In this document: piece after piece, positions 1 through 6,791 of the stretch
Position numbering within the stretch: the stretch's first letter is position 1
How the letters are laid out: every line of letters starts with the position of its first letter
Position numbers and translations under genes: made by a program
NCBI GenBank assembly: GCA_900542945.1
Contig: UQPI01000069.1
Location: 1 to 10,544, forward strand
Direction of reading: 5' to 3'
Length of the DNA: 10,544 bases
Origin: an uncultured Collinsella sp.
GTDB taxonomy: Bacteria > Actinomycetota > Coriobacteriia > Coriobacteriales > Coriobacteriaceae
The notes under the pieces: model-generated
Database searches by the model: none
Told to the model about the DNA's origin: nothing
What the model saw: the letters and a program-made list of their open reading frames with translations, nothing else

Positions 1-32
1 CTCCTCTCCAAACGGGCACGTTGAATGCACGG

Positions 33-38
33 TACAAT
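33..38 (+). promoter_or_regulatory. Candidate -10 element of rlmD
   Basis: TACAAT lies 40 nt before the rlmD start codon. No convincing -35 is visible 16-18 nt upstream. The same hexamer stands at a similar distance before four other genes in the window (PHP gene, aminotransferase, tilS and the tail-anchored protein gene), which is the main support. Assignment is inferred. Confidence 0.4.
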
Positions 39-78
39 TGCTTCGGACTTTTCTTTTATTTAATAGTGGGGTTAATTC

Positions 79-1527
79 ATGGCAGAATCTCGTGCGGAGC
101 GTAAGGCTCGTCGTGCTTTGATCGAGGCGGCTGAGGGATCGGAGGAGAAAAAATCTTCCAAGAAATCCAAGTCGTCTCAGGATGCGAAGGGTAAGTCGGC
201 GAAGGGCAAGGTTAAGACCAAGCGTTCTGGCTCTCGTCAGGGCGGGGATAAGGCGCCTCACGTTCGTTCCAAAGGCTCGCGCAAGGATTCGGCTCAGCCT
301 GCGCGTAAGGCCGTGGATCCCAAATCTCCTTGCTCCATCATGAAAGCTTGCGGTGGGTGCACGGCGCTTAATCGTCCTTACAAAAAGCAACTGGCAGCTA
401 AGCAGGCTGCCATGGAGGAGCTTTTTGCTTCGCTTTGCGAGCGTGAGGGCATTGCTGTCGACCCCATTCGTGGTATGGGTGTCACCCTGGGCGACCCGGG
501 TAAATATCCTGCGCCGCGTGGCTTTCGTCATAAGGCTGCCACTCCGTTTGCTCCTGGTAAGGAGGGTGCTGTCCGCTGCGGCTTCTTTGAGCGCGGCACG
601 CACAAGATCGTTGCCGTACCCGAATGCCCCGTCGAGGCACCGGGCGCCCGACAGATTCTTAACGGCATCGCGCGTGAAGCTGAGCGCCTGCACATTCCCG
701 CCTTTAACGAAGACAAGCATCTGGGCTTGCTTCGCTATGCCGTCGTTCGCTGCGGTTGGCGAACCGACCAGATCATGGTCACCCTCGTGACTGCCCAGCG
801 CGATCTGCCGCATGCGCAGGAGTTTTTCGAGGCCGTCGCCGCACTCGATCCGCATATCGTCACCGTTGCCCAAAACATCAACGGACGCCCTGGCAACGCC
901 ATCCTGGGCGAGGAGACCCGCATCGTGTATGGCGCCGAATGCATGCGCGACCAGCTACTCGGCTGTGAGTTCGACATCTCCCCCACCGCGTTCTACCAGA
1001 CCAACCCGCAGCAGACCGAGTTGCTCTATCAGCTCGCGATTGACGGCATGGACCTGCAGCAGGGTGACATTCTTATGGACGCTTACTGCGGTAGCGGCAC
1101 CATCGGTCTGTGTGCCGCGAAGGATACCCAGGACAGAGGTGTCGGCATTATGCTGCTCGGCGTGGAGCGCAACCCGGCGGGCATTGCCGACGCACGTCGC
1201 AATGCCGAGCTCAACGGACTCACCCGCAGCGCTTGGTTTATGGCCGACGACGCCACCGATTACATCTTGGACGCCGCCGACAACAACGAACGGGTCGATG
1301 TCCTTTCCATCGACCCGCCGCGCGCCGGCTCCACCCCCGAGTTCCTCGAAGCCGCCTGCGCACTCAAGCCGCGCCGCATCACCTATATCAGCTGCAACCC
1401 CGTGACCCAAGAGCGCGACCTGCACCAGCTCCTCGACGGAGGCTATCGCCTGCTCAAGATCACGCCCGTCGACATGTTCCCCCATACCGACCACACCGAA
1501 ACCGTAGCGGTCCTCGAGCGCCGCTAA
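79..1527 (+). CDS. rlmD: 23S rRNA (uracil-C5)-methyltransferase, RlmD/TrmA family
   Basis: A SAM-dependent RNA m5U methyltransferase of the TrmA/RumA family, expected to methylate a 23S rRNA uridine (U1939 in RlmD). Residues 85-94 (CSIMKACGGC) plus C183 reproduce the four-Cys C-x5-C-x2-C...C pattern of the [4Fe-4S] cluster. The SAM-binding loop DAYCGSGTIGL is at 334-344 and DPPRAG at 412-417. The catalytic Cys is C439 in SCNP, and the C-terminal HTETVAVL (E474, presumed general base) completes the fold. Residues 1-80 are a Lys/Ser/Ala-rich, probably disordered extension; I see no TRAM domain there, unlike E. coli RlmD. Start: GGGG at 68-71, 7 nt before ATG. Arg codons switch from almost all CGT to mostly CGC near nt 530-575. 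The exact target uridine (RlmD, RlmC or RlmCD type) cannot be decided from sequence alone. Confidence 0.9.
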   Translation: MAESRAERKARRALIEAAEGSEEKKSSKKSKSSQDAKGKSAKGKVKTKRSGSRQGGDKAPHVRSKGSRKDSAQPARKAVDPKSPCSIMKACGGCTALNRPYKKQLAAKQAAMEELFASLCEREGIAVDPIRGMGVTLGDPGKYPAPRGFRHKAATPFAPGKEGAVRCGFFERGTHKIVAVPECPVEAPGARQILNGIAREAERLHIPAFNEDKHLGLLRYAVVRCGWRTDQIMVTLVTAQRDLPHAQEFFEAVAALDPHIVTVAQNINGRPGNAILGEETRIVYGAECMRDQLLGCEFDISPTAFYQTNPQQTELLYQLAIDGMDLQQGDILMDAYCGSGTIGLCAAKDTQDRGVGIMLLGVERNPAGIADARRNAELNGLTRSAWFMADDATDYILDAADNNERVDVLSIDPPRAGSTPEFLEAACALKPRRITYISCNPVTQERDLHQLLDGGYRLLKITPVDMFPHTDHTETVAVLERR

Positions 1528-1555
1528 TCCACCCCGGTAGATTTTCGAGACAAGA

Positions 1556-1585
1556 AAGGGGGCGGCCCGTCTGGACCGCCCCCTT
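1556..1585. terminator. Bidirectional terminator between rlmD and the PHP gene
   Basis: AAGGGGGCGG at 1556-1565 pairs with CCGCCCCCTT at 1576-1585. After a C-A mismatch, two further pairs close a GTCT loop at 1569-1572. It sits between convergent stop codons (1527 and 1606). The minus-strand exit (CTTTCTTGTC) is more T-rich than the plus-strand exit, so it may serve the PHP gene best. Confidence 0.85.
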
Positions 1586-1605
1586 CGCTTGGTTTATGAA
1601 CTCCG

Positions 1606-2427
1606 CTACATCCCCTTGCGCAGGTCACATACGCCGGCTGCCGCCATCTCGCGCAGCAGCGTCTCGCGGTCGCGCGTCACGATCAAATCCAGCGGGAAGT
1701 GAATCTCGTCGAGCATCTTGCGCGCGTGATCGAGCTTGCCAATGGCCATGCCAATGTGGGCATCGGTCGACACGCCAATACCCACGCCCAGCTCGGCGCA
1801 GCGCTCGGCGATCTTGCGGCATACGGCCCAATGCTCAGTGTCGACACCGTGTTCAAGACTATGGTTGTTGATCTCGATAATCTTGTGCTTGGCCTTGGCC
1901 GCCAGCAGCACCTCATCGATATCGAACGGCACGCCCGAACGACCCGCATGCCCCAGCATGAACACCTTGGGGTGCTCCAGGGCATTGATGTACATCTGGG
2001 TCGTTTGGGCGAGCGTCGCGCCTTCGGCAAACTGCGGGTTATGCACGCTTGCCACCAAATAATCCAAATTACGCGTCACCAAATCGAACAGCGAATGCTC
2101 ACGACTATACGAATCGCCGGCGATATCGAGCGAAACGGGAATGTCTTCGCCAAACAAGCTGCCGTCCAGCGAAACGATATCAGCCTCGGCACCACGCAGC
2201 ACCAGCACGCCGCTCCAAATGCGCGGCCAGATATCCTGGTTAATAAAGAATTGGAAACTGCGCAGGTCATTGGGACAAGGCGTAACCATCGAGCTTAAAT
2301 GATCGGCGGAACCGAGCACCTGAAGGCCGCGCTCCGCCGCCCAATAGATGTTCTCCTCGATGGTTGAGTACGCATGCGCAGAGAACATCGTATGAGTATG
2401 AATATCACAAGAAAGAAGGTAGGGCAT
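1606..2427 (-). CDS. PHP-domain metal-dependent phosphoesterase (YcdX-like)
   Basis: A 273-residue PHP (polymerase and histidinol phosphatase) family hydrolase, cytoplasmic and expected to use a di- or trinuclear metal centre to cleave a phosphate ester. Visible metal-ligand motifs in order: DIHTHT (H10, H12), ADH (D42, H43), E81 in RGAEAD, SVHN (H129), GHAG (H160) and TDAH (D222, H224). Together these give the complete PHP signature, closest to the stand-alone YcdX-type phosphatases rather than HisK or the PolC-linked PHP domain. Start 2427 is chosen because AAGGAG (2433-2438) stands 5 nt upstream and the PHP motif begins nine residues later. The reading frame stays open upstream to 2571, but that part is not PHP-like. 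The gene has its own candidate promoter and is convergent with rlmD. The physiological substrate is unknown. Confidence 0.85.
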   Translation of the reverse strand: MPYLLSCDIHTHTMFSAHAYSTIEENIYWAAERGLQVLGSADHLSSMVTPCPNDLRSFQFFINQDIWPRIWSGVLVLRGAEADIVSLDGSLFGEDIPVSLDIAGDSYSREHSLFDLVTRNLDYLVASVHNPQFAEGATLAQTTQMYINALEHPKVFMLGHAGRSGVPFDIDEVLLAAKAKHKIIEINNHSLEHGVDTEHWAVCRKIAERCAELGVGIGVSTDAHIGMAIGKLDHARKMLDEIHFPLDLIVTRDRETLLREMAAAGVCDLRKGM

Positions 2428-2432
2428 CGGGT

Positions 2433-2438
2433 CTCCTT
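2433..2438 (-). promoter_or_regulatory. Ribosome binding site fixing the PHP gene start
   Basis: AAGGAG on the minus strand lies 5 nt before the ATG at 2427. It supports this start over the longer open frame beginning at 2571. Confidence 0.75.
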
Positions 2439-2464
2439 GTCCAGTATGGCCGTCGCGTATATTC

Positions 2465-2494
2465 ATTGTACGCATAGCTTTCGGCAGTCGTAAA
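2465..2494 (-). promoter_or_regulatory. Candidate promoter of the PHP gene
   Basis: On the minus strand, TTTACG (2489-2494) and TACAAT (2465-2470) are separated by 18 bp, like a sigma-70-type promoter. The -10 ends 37 nt before the start at 2427, giving a short leader. This is the only TACAAT in the window with a passable -35. Confidence 0.45.
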
Positions 2495-2527
2495 ACTGCT
2501 TCATCCCAATCACACAACGGCATAGAC

Positions 2528-2558
2528 AACGGGGTCTGGCTTAAAACCAAACCCCGTT
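2528..2558 (-). terminator. Hairpin after the aminotransferase gene, probable terminator
   Basis: AACGGGG (minus strand, 2558-2552) pairs with CCCCGTT (2534-2528), and G-U-containing pairs extend the stem inward to a TTTAA loop. It starts about 28 nt past the aminotransferase stop. The T-tract after it is weak (GTCTATG), so termination is probable rather than certain. Its outer arm overlaps a parS-like sequence at 2555-2570. Confidence 0.5.
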
Positions 2559-2570
2559 TCACGTAAAACA
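2555..2570. promoter_or_regulatory. parS-like palindrome (possible ParB binding site)
   Basis: CGTTTCACGTAAAACA matches the well-known parS consensus TGTTTCACGTGAAACA at 14 of 16 positions (differences at 1 and 11). It is intergenic, between the aminotransferase and the PHP gene. The neighbouring tilS-hpt-ftsH and walJ genes are origin-proximal in B. subtilis, where parS sites cluster. One mismatch falls in the inner palindrome, so it may be a weak or decayed site. Confidence 0.35.
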
Positions 2571-2586
2571 TTGTAAGCAGAGCGCT

Positions 2587-3777
2587 TTACTTTCGACGAT
2601 ATTCGTCGGCCAGTTGCTTCCAGGCAGGCAACGAATTGACGATGGTCTCGTAGCTCACACAGTAGCCAAGGCGGAACCAGCCCGGCATGCCAAAACTATC
2701 CGAAGGCACCGCGAGCAGTTCGTACTTCTTCGCGCGCTCGCAGAACGCATTCGCATCGGGCTCCAGCGCCTTCACCCACAAGTAGAATGCACCATCCGGC
2801 TCAACATAGGTGTAGCCGTACTCCGCTAGTGCGTCGGTAAGCGCGGTGCGGTTGCGCGCATAGGCCTCGACATCACTCGGCTCATCGATGCAATCGATGG
2901 TCACGCGCTGGAAGAGCGCCGGTGCACACACGAAGCCCAGCGTACGGGCGGCACCGGCAACGGCGGGCATTAGACGAGCTGCCTGAGGATTCGTATTGGG
3001 AACCAGGATCCACCCGACGCGCTCGCCCGGTAGCGAAAGCGACTTGGAATACGAGTAGCACACGATGGTGTGCTCGTAGATCGAAGGCACCCAAGGCACC
3101 TCGGCGCCATAGACAATCTCGCGATACGGCTCATCCGAGATAAGCATAATCGGGTTCTCGGGATCGCGCTGAGCGTTGGCCTCGCGCAGAACATTGGCCA
3201 GTCGCGTCAGCGTGTCGCGTGTATATACGGCACCGGTCGGATTGTTGGGTGAATCGATGATGACCGCCGCAGTCTTATCGGTAATCGCCTTGAGCACGTT
3301 ATCCACGCTCAGCTGGAACGTATCCTCGTTAGCGAGCGCCTCGACGCACGTGCAACCAGCTTTCTCAATCCACACGCGATACTCCGGGAAGTACGGAGCG
3401 ATAACAATGACCTCGTCGCCCGGATTGGTAATCGCGTTGAGCGTGCAGGTGAGCGAAGCCGCCGCACCCACCGTCATAAAGACGTCCTTGCCCTCATAGC
3501 TCGTGCCAAAGCGACGGTTGAGCGAGTCGGCGACGGCTGCTCGACATTGCGGCAGACCCGGCGCAGGCGTGTATCCATGCAGCTGGTCGCTCGGCAGCTC
3601 CAAGGCCTTCTTAATGGACTCAGCCACGGCGGCAGGTGCCGGAACGCTCGGGTTACCCAGCGAAAAATCGAATACGCTCTCCGCACCGATCTGTGCCTTG
3701 CGCTCAAGGCCATAGCTAAAGATCTCACGGATGATGGAGCTTTCCGCACCGCGAGCATACATAGTTTCGTTGATCAT
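2587..3777 (-). CDS. PLP-dependent class I/II aminotransferase
   Basis: A 396-residue fold-type I aminotransferase that moves an amino group from an amino acid to a 2-oxo acid through pyridoxal phosphate, in the cytoplasm. Visible landmarks: GNPSVPAP near 41-48, HGYTPAPGLPQCR (67-79) around the cofactor-proximal Tyr, SPNNPTG (176-182) with the conserved Asn, SDEPY (214-218) with Asp and Tyr contacting PLP, the Schiff-base lysine K245 in SYSKSLS, and R369 in WFRLGY, which should bind the substrate carboxylate. Length is normal for aspartate/aromatic-type aminotransferases, but the substrate cannot be fixed from motifs. Start 3777 follows AAGGGG (3783-3788) by 5 nt. The frame runs open to 3876, but that extension would be encoded by the palindrome at 3836-3899 and is not enzyme-like. 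Single-gene unit with a following hairpin. Confidence 0.9.
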   Translation of the reverse strand: MINETMYARGAESSIIREIFSYGLERKAQIGAESVFDFSLGNPSVPAPAAVAESIKKALELPSDQLHGYTPAPGLPQCRAAVADSLNRRFGTSYEGKDVFMTVGAAASLTCTLNAITNPGDEVIVIAPYFPEYRVWIEKAGCTCVEALANEDTFQLSVDNVLKAITDKTAAVIIDSPNNPTGAVYTRDTLTRLANVLREANAQRDPENPIMLISDEPYREIVYGAEVPWVPSIYEHTIVCYSYSKSLSLPGERVGWILVPNTNPQAARLMPAVAGAARTLGFVCAPALFQRVTIDCIDEPSDVEAYARNRTALTDALAEYGYTYVEPDGAFYLWVKALEPDANAFCERAKKYELLAVPSDSFGMPGWFRLGYCVSYETIVNSLPAWKQLADEYRRK

Positions 3778-3782
3778 CTGTT

Positions 3783-3788
3783 CCCCTT
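3783..3788 (-). promoter_or_regulatory. Ribosome binding site fixing the aminotransferase start
   Basis: AAGGGG on the minus strand, 5 nt before the ATG at 3777. It argues against initiation at 3876 inside the upstream palindrome. Confidence 0.7.
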
Positions 3789-3801
3789 TCGCATAGGCGC
3801 T

Positions 3802-3807
3802 ATTGTA
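3802..3807 (-). promoter_or_regulatory. Candidate -10 element of the aminotransferase gene
   Basis: TACAAT on the minus strand, 24 nt before the start at 3777, in the same GCGTACAAT context as the PHP gene promoter. A -35 would fall at about 3825-3831 and is not recognisable. The REPIN-like palindrome begins a few bases further upstream. Confidence 0.4.
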
Positions 3808-3835
3808 CGCTTTAGCTGAGCAAAGTGCCGCAGCA

Positions 3836-3899
3836 ATGTTGATTGGGGACAGACTTAAATGCGTGAAAACGCTCATTTAAGTCTGTCCCCAATCAACAT
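3836..3899. repeat. REPIN/MITE-like 64-bp palindromic element
   Basis: Two perfectly complementary 26-nt arms (3836-3861 and 3874-3899) flank a 12-nt centre. Each arm carries TTGGGGACAGACTTAAATG read inward. The centre adds a GCGT/ACGC stem (3861-3864 with 3869-3872), a GAAA tetraloop and a 2-nt bulge, giving a long hairpin on either strand. The TTGGGGACAGAC core resembles, from memory, terminal repeats associated with REP-associated tyrosine (Y1, IS200-like) transposases, so this looks like a non-autonomous REPIN or MITE. No transposase gene is in the window and I see no clear target duplication. It separates ftsH from the aminotransferase promoter. A function as terminator or transcript stabiliser cannot be excluded. 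Confidence 0.7.
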
Positions 3900-3901
3900 A
3901 T

Positions 3902-3944
3902 CGCTCAAAAGAAAAGCCTCCACAGGTTTCCCCGCAGAGGCTTT
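3902..3944 (-). terminator. Rho-independent terminator of ftsH
   Basis: On the minus strand AAAGCCTC (3944-3937) pairs with GAGGCTTT (3920-3913), with G-U-rich pairs extending the stem. The strand then reads TTCTTTTGA. It begins 12 nt past the ftsH stop, the expected place for the end of the tilS-hpt-ftsH transcript. Confidence 0.85.
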
Positions 3945-3955
3945 CGCTACAAGAA

Positions 3956-6094
3956 CTATTTGTCGGCGTCGGTGTTGCCGTCAGCGTTGGCAGCATTGCC
4001 ATCACCGGCATCATCGGATGCGGCTTCGGCATCCTCCTGCATGGCCGCCTGCGCAAAGGCCGCAGCATCAGCCGCCAGCTCCTCCTCGCTCATGCGAGGC
4101 GAGCGCTTCTTGGTCGGCATGCCGGCCGCCTTGGCGTTGCGCTCCTCCTTGGCCGCCAGGATATCGCCCTCGCGCTCAAGGTAGGCGTCCCACTCGTTGT
4201 CGAGCAGGGCGTTCACGGCGTCACCTTCGACGGTCTCGCGCTCAAGCAACACCTTCGCCATCAGATCGAGCTGATCGCGACGGGCATCCAAAATCTCGAC
4301 CGCACGGCGATGGGCTTCGCGCATGATGCGCTGAACCTCGATATCGATGCGGCGCGCCGTCTCCTCGGAGTAATCCTGGTGATCGGCGTAGTCGCGACCC
4401 AGGAACACCTGATGTTGCGCCTCGCCAAAGACCTGCGTGCCCAGCTCCTCGCTCATGCCCAAGCGCGTGACCATCTCGCGCGCCATCTTAGTCGCGCGCT
4501 CCAGATCGTTGCTCGCGCCCGACGTGATGTCGTCGCACATGAGCTCCTCGGCAACGCGACCGCCCAAGAACACGGCGAGCTCGTCGAGCATCTCGTTCTT
4601 GGTCTTGAGGAAGTGGTCCTCCTGCGGAAGCTGCAGCGTGTAGCCCAGGGCCTGACCGCGGCTGACGATCGAGATCTTATGAACCGGATCGGAATGCTCC
4701 AGGATGTGGCCCACCAGGGCGTGACCGCTCTCGTGGTAGGCAATCGTGGTGCGCTCGGCTTCGGTCATCACACGACCCTTGCGCTGCGGACCGGCAATCA
4801 CGCGCTCCATCGACTCCTCGACCTCGTCCATCGAGATCACGGAACGATGGCGGCGGGCAGCCAGCAGCGCAGACTCGTTGAGCAGATTTGCCAGATCGGC
4901 GCCGGTGAAGCCAACGGTCATCTGGGCGAGCTTCTCAAACTTCACGTCCTCGTCCATCGGCTTGTTCTCAGCATGCACGCGCAAGATCTGCTCGCGGCCC
5001 TTCACGTCCGGACGGTCGACCGTAACCTGACGGTCAAAACGGCCGGGGCGCAGCAATGCCGGGTCCAGAATATCGGGGCGGTTGGTCGCGGCGATCAGGA
5101 TGACCGACTCGCTTTCCTCAAAACCGTCCATCTCGACCAGCAGCTGGTTGAGCGTTTGCTCGCGCTCGTCGTGACCGCCGCCCAAGCCAGCTCCGCGCTG
5201 ACGTCCCACGGCATCGATCTCGTCAATAAAGATGATTGACGGAGCCTGAGACTTGGCCTCCTTAAAAAGGTCGCGCACGCGGCTGGCGCCGACACCCACG
5301 AACATCTCGACAAAGTCGGAACCCGAGATGCTAAAGAACGGCACGCCCGCCTCGCCGGCAACGGCCTTGGCCAGCAGGGTTTTACCGGTACCCGGAGGGC
5401 CAACCAGCAACACGCCGCGCGGAATCTTGGCGCCCAGCTTGCGATAGCGGTCCGGATCGCTCAAAAAGTCGCGAATCTCCTCGAGCTCCTCGACTGCCTC
5501 GTCCACACCGGCAACATCCTCAAACTTGACCTTGGGGCGCGTTGCCTCGTTGGTCTTGGCGTTGGTCTTGCCAAACTGCATGTTCCTGTTGTTGGCGCCC
5601 ATCATCTGGCGCATAAAGTAGAACATGATGGCGATCAGGGCGATCGTCGGAAGCACGCTCATCGCCAAGTCGCCCCAAAAATCGGGGTCATTGGTGTTGA
5701 CGATGTACTTGGTATCGGGGTGCTCCGCCATAAGCTCGGCAAGCGAATCGGAGCCGACATAGGTCGAGGAGAAGCTCTTGAGCTCGCTCGTGTCACCCTT
5801 GTCCTTTTTCGTCTTCCAGTAATGACCCGCCACGCTTCCGTCTTGAACCGTATAGGTCAAATCTTCGATGCGATCCTGCTTAATGGCGTTGACCATCTCG
5901 CTCGTCGCGAGCTTTACGGTATTGCTGGAATTGGCAAAGCCGGAGCCCATGTTAAAGAAGGCGTAGCCCAGAAGCGCGCAAGCCAAAATAAAATACAGCC
6001 AGCCCGTACGCGTGGGCTTCTTGCCTCCGGGCATCCCCGGGATCTTAGGCTCCCGGGGAGTCTGGGAATTGTTATCGTTACGGTCGTCGGGCAT
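3956..6094 (-). CDS. ftsH: ATP-dependent zinc metalloprotease FtsH
   Basis: A membrane-anchored AAA+ protease, 712 residues, working as a hexamer that extracts and degrades misfolded membrane proteins and selected cytosolic regulators. Domains: Pro/Lys-rich cytosolic N-terminus (1-30), TM1 (about 31-48), extracytoplasmic domain (about 50-140), TM2 (about 143-165), AAA module with Walker A GPPGTGKT (232-239), pore loop MFVG (264-267), Walker B IIFIDEID (287-294) and SRH with ATNRP and RPGRFDRQ (336-356). The M41 peptidase follows with zinc motif HESGH (454-458) and probable third ligand D530 in SGASNDLE. Residues about 640-712 are a low-complexity Ala/Asp/Glu tail. All catalytic residues are present. 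The ATG lies 1 nt past the hpt stop (6096), and its GGAGG (6107-6111) is inside hpt, so translation is probably coupled. A 9-bp GC-rich hairpin lies in codons 12-20. Confidence 0.97.
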   Translation of the reverse strand: MPDDRNDNNSQTPREPKIPGMPGGKKPTRTGWLYFILACALLGYAFFNMGSGFANSSNTVKLATSEMVNAIKQDRIEDLTYTVQDGSVAGHYWKTKKDKGDTSELKSFSSTYVGSDSLAELMAEHPDTKYIVNTNDPDFWGDLAMSVLPTIALIAIMFYFMRQMMGANNRNMQFGKTNAKTNEATRPKVKFEDVAGVDEAVEELEEIRDFLSDPDRYRKLGAKIPRGVLLVGPPGTGKTLLAKAVAGEAGVPFFSISGSDFVEMFVGVGASRVRDLFKEAKSQAPSIIFIDEIDAVGRQRGAGLGGGHDEREQTLNQLLVEMDGFEESESVILIAATNRPDILDPALLRPGRFDRQVTVDRPDVKGREQILRVHAENKPMDEDVKFEKLAQMTVGFTGADLANLLNESALLAARRHRSVISMDEVEESMERVIAGPQRKGRVMTEAERTTIAYHESGHALVGHILEHSDPVHKISIVSRGQALGYTLQLPQEDHFLKTKNEMLDELAVFLGGRVAEELMCDDITSGASNDLERATKMAREMVTRLGMSEELGTQVFGEAQHQVFLGRDYADHQDYSEETARRIDIEVQRIMREAHRRAVEILDARRDQLDLMAKVLLERETVEGDAVNALLDNEWDAYLEREGDILAAKEERNAKAAGMPTKKRSPRMSEEELAADAAAFAQAAMQEDAEAASDDAGDGNAANADGNTDADK
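6034..6059 (-). other. Strong hairpin in the early ftsH coding region
   Basis: TCCCCGGGA at 6034-6042 and TCCCGGGGA at 6051-6059 are perfect 9-bp inverted arms with an 8-nt loop. In the ftsH mRNA the stem begins 35 nt after the A of the start codon. It may be a by-product of the Pro/Gly codons there, or may affect translation initiation. Confidence 0.5.
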
Positions 6095-6095
6095 C

Positions 6096-6644
6096 TTACG
6101 AATAAACCTCCGGTTTCAAAATGCCCAGATACGGAAGGTTACGATAGCGCTCGGCATAGTCGAGGCCGTAGCCCACCACAAAGGCATCGGGGCAATGGGT
6201 TCCAACATACTTGGGCGTGACGGCCGAGGTACGGTCCTCAACGTCCTTCCACAGGAAGGCGGCAACCTCCAGCGAAGCGGGCTTGCGGCTCTCGAGGTTC
6301 TTCATCAGATACTTGAGCGTCAGGCCCGAGTCCAGAATGTCCTCGACGATCAGCACGTCGCGACCGCGGATGTCGATATCCAGGTCCTTAATGATACGCA
6401 CGATGCCCGAGGACTTCACACCGTCGCCATAGCTCGAAACAGCCATGAAATCGATGTTGGTCGGCAGCTCGATCTTGCGCATCAGGTCGCCCATAAAGAC
6501 CACGGCGCCGCGCAGGACCGCAATCAGCACCAGATCCTTACCCGCGTAGTCGCGAGTAATCTGCTCGCCTAGGCGAGAGACGATACCGTCGATATCCTCC
6601 TGCGTAAACAGAACCTTCTCGATATCCGGATGTTGAGAAGCCAT
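6096..6644 (-). CDS. hpt: Hypoxanthine phosphoribosyltransferase
   Basis: A purine salvage enzyme of 182 residues that joins hypoxanthine (and usually guanine) to PRPP, giving IMP or GMP and pyrophosphate in the cytoplasm. The PRPP-binding signature VLIVEDILDSGLT is at 97-109 with the acidic pair E101-D102. LRGA (44-47) is the PPi loop, SSYGDGVKSSG (70-80) the flexible active-site loop, and FVVGYGLDYAERYRNLPYLG (155-174) the base-binding region typical of bacterial Hpt. Length matches the family. Start 6644 is preceded by AAAGGG (6650-6655) at 5 nt spacing. It lies between tilS (147-nt gap) and ftsH (1-nt gap), the classic Gram-positive tilS-hpt-ftsH order, and is probably co-transcribed with ftsH. 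In B. subtilis and Listeria relatives, HprT has been linked with TilS and FtsH regulation; nothing in this sequence shows that directly. Confidence 0.95.
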   Translation of the reverse strand: MASQHPDIEKVLFTQEDIDGIVSRLGEQITRDYAGKDLVLIAVLRGAVVFMGDLMRKIELPTNIDFMAVSSYGDGVKSSGIVRIIKDLDIDIRGRDVLIVEDILDSGLTLKYLMKNLESRKPASLEVAAFLWKDVEDRTSAVTPKYVGTHCPDAFVVGYGLDYAERYRNLPYLGILKPEVYS

Positions 6645-6700
6645 GACAACCCTTTCTTGTGCTTATCGCCCACGCACCGCCGCATGGACGCGAACTACAC

Positions 6701-6706
6701 ATTCTA
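6701..6706 (-). promoter_or_regulatory. Weak candidate -10 upstream of hpt
   Basis: TAGAAT on the minus strand in the 147-nt tilS-hpt gap, 56 nt before the hpt start. The -35 is poor. It could give hpt-ftsH a promoter separate from tilS; no terminator is visible in the gap, so read-through from tilS is also likely. Confidence 0.25.
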
Positions 6707-6791
6707 GCAGCGCACGGGGTATATTTACCAGCACGTGCGCCATCAGCGCGGGAATACCGTCAACGTCGCACAGAATAGCTGGCGCGAAGCG

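Noticed and set aside
955..1494. 179-codon open frame on the minus strand opposite rlmD
   Set aside because: Antisense to the RlmD catalytic domain; composition fits a mirror frame.
1699..2298. 199-codon open frame on the plus strand opposite the PHP gene
   Set aside because: Antisense to all the PHP metal motifs; no independent family resemblance.
2428..2571. N-terminal extension of the PHP protein to 2571
   Set aside because: The added 48 residues do not look like a PHP N-terminus, and a good ribosome binding site marks 2427.
3859..4326. 155-codon open frame starting inside the palindrome
   Set aside because: Arg/Pro/His-rich, runs through the ftsH terminator and antisense to the ftsH end; start created by the repeat.
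4310..5239. 309-codon open frame on the plus strand opposite ftsH
   Set aside because: Fully antisense to the unmistakable FtsH AAA/protease region; His/Leu-rich translation with no recognisable domain. It arises from third-position GC bias.
6731..6738. GCACGTGC palindrome in the tilS-hpt gap as a PurR-type operator
   Set aside because: An 8-bp GC-rich palindrome alone is easily due to chance here, and it does not match a purine regulator consensus that I can recall.
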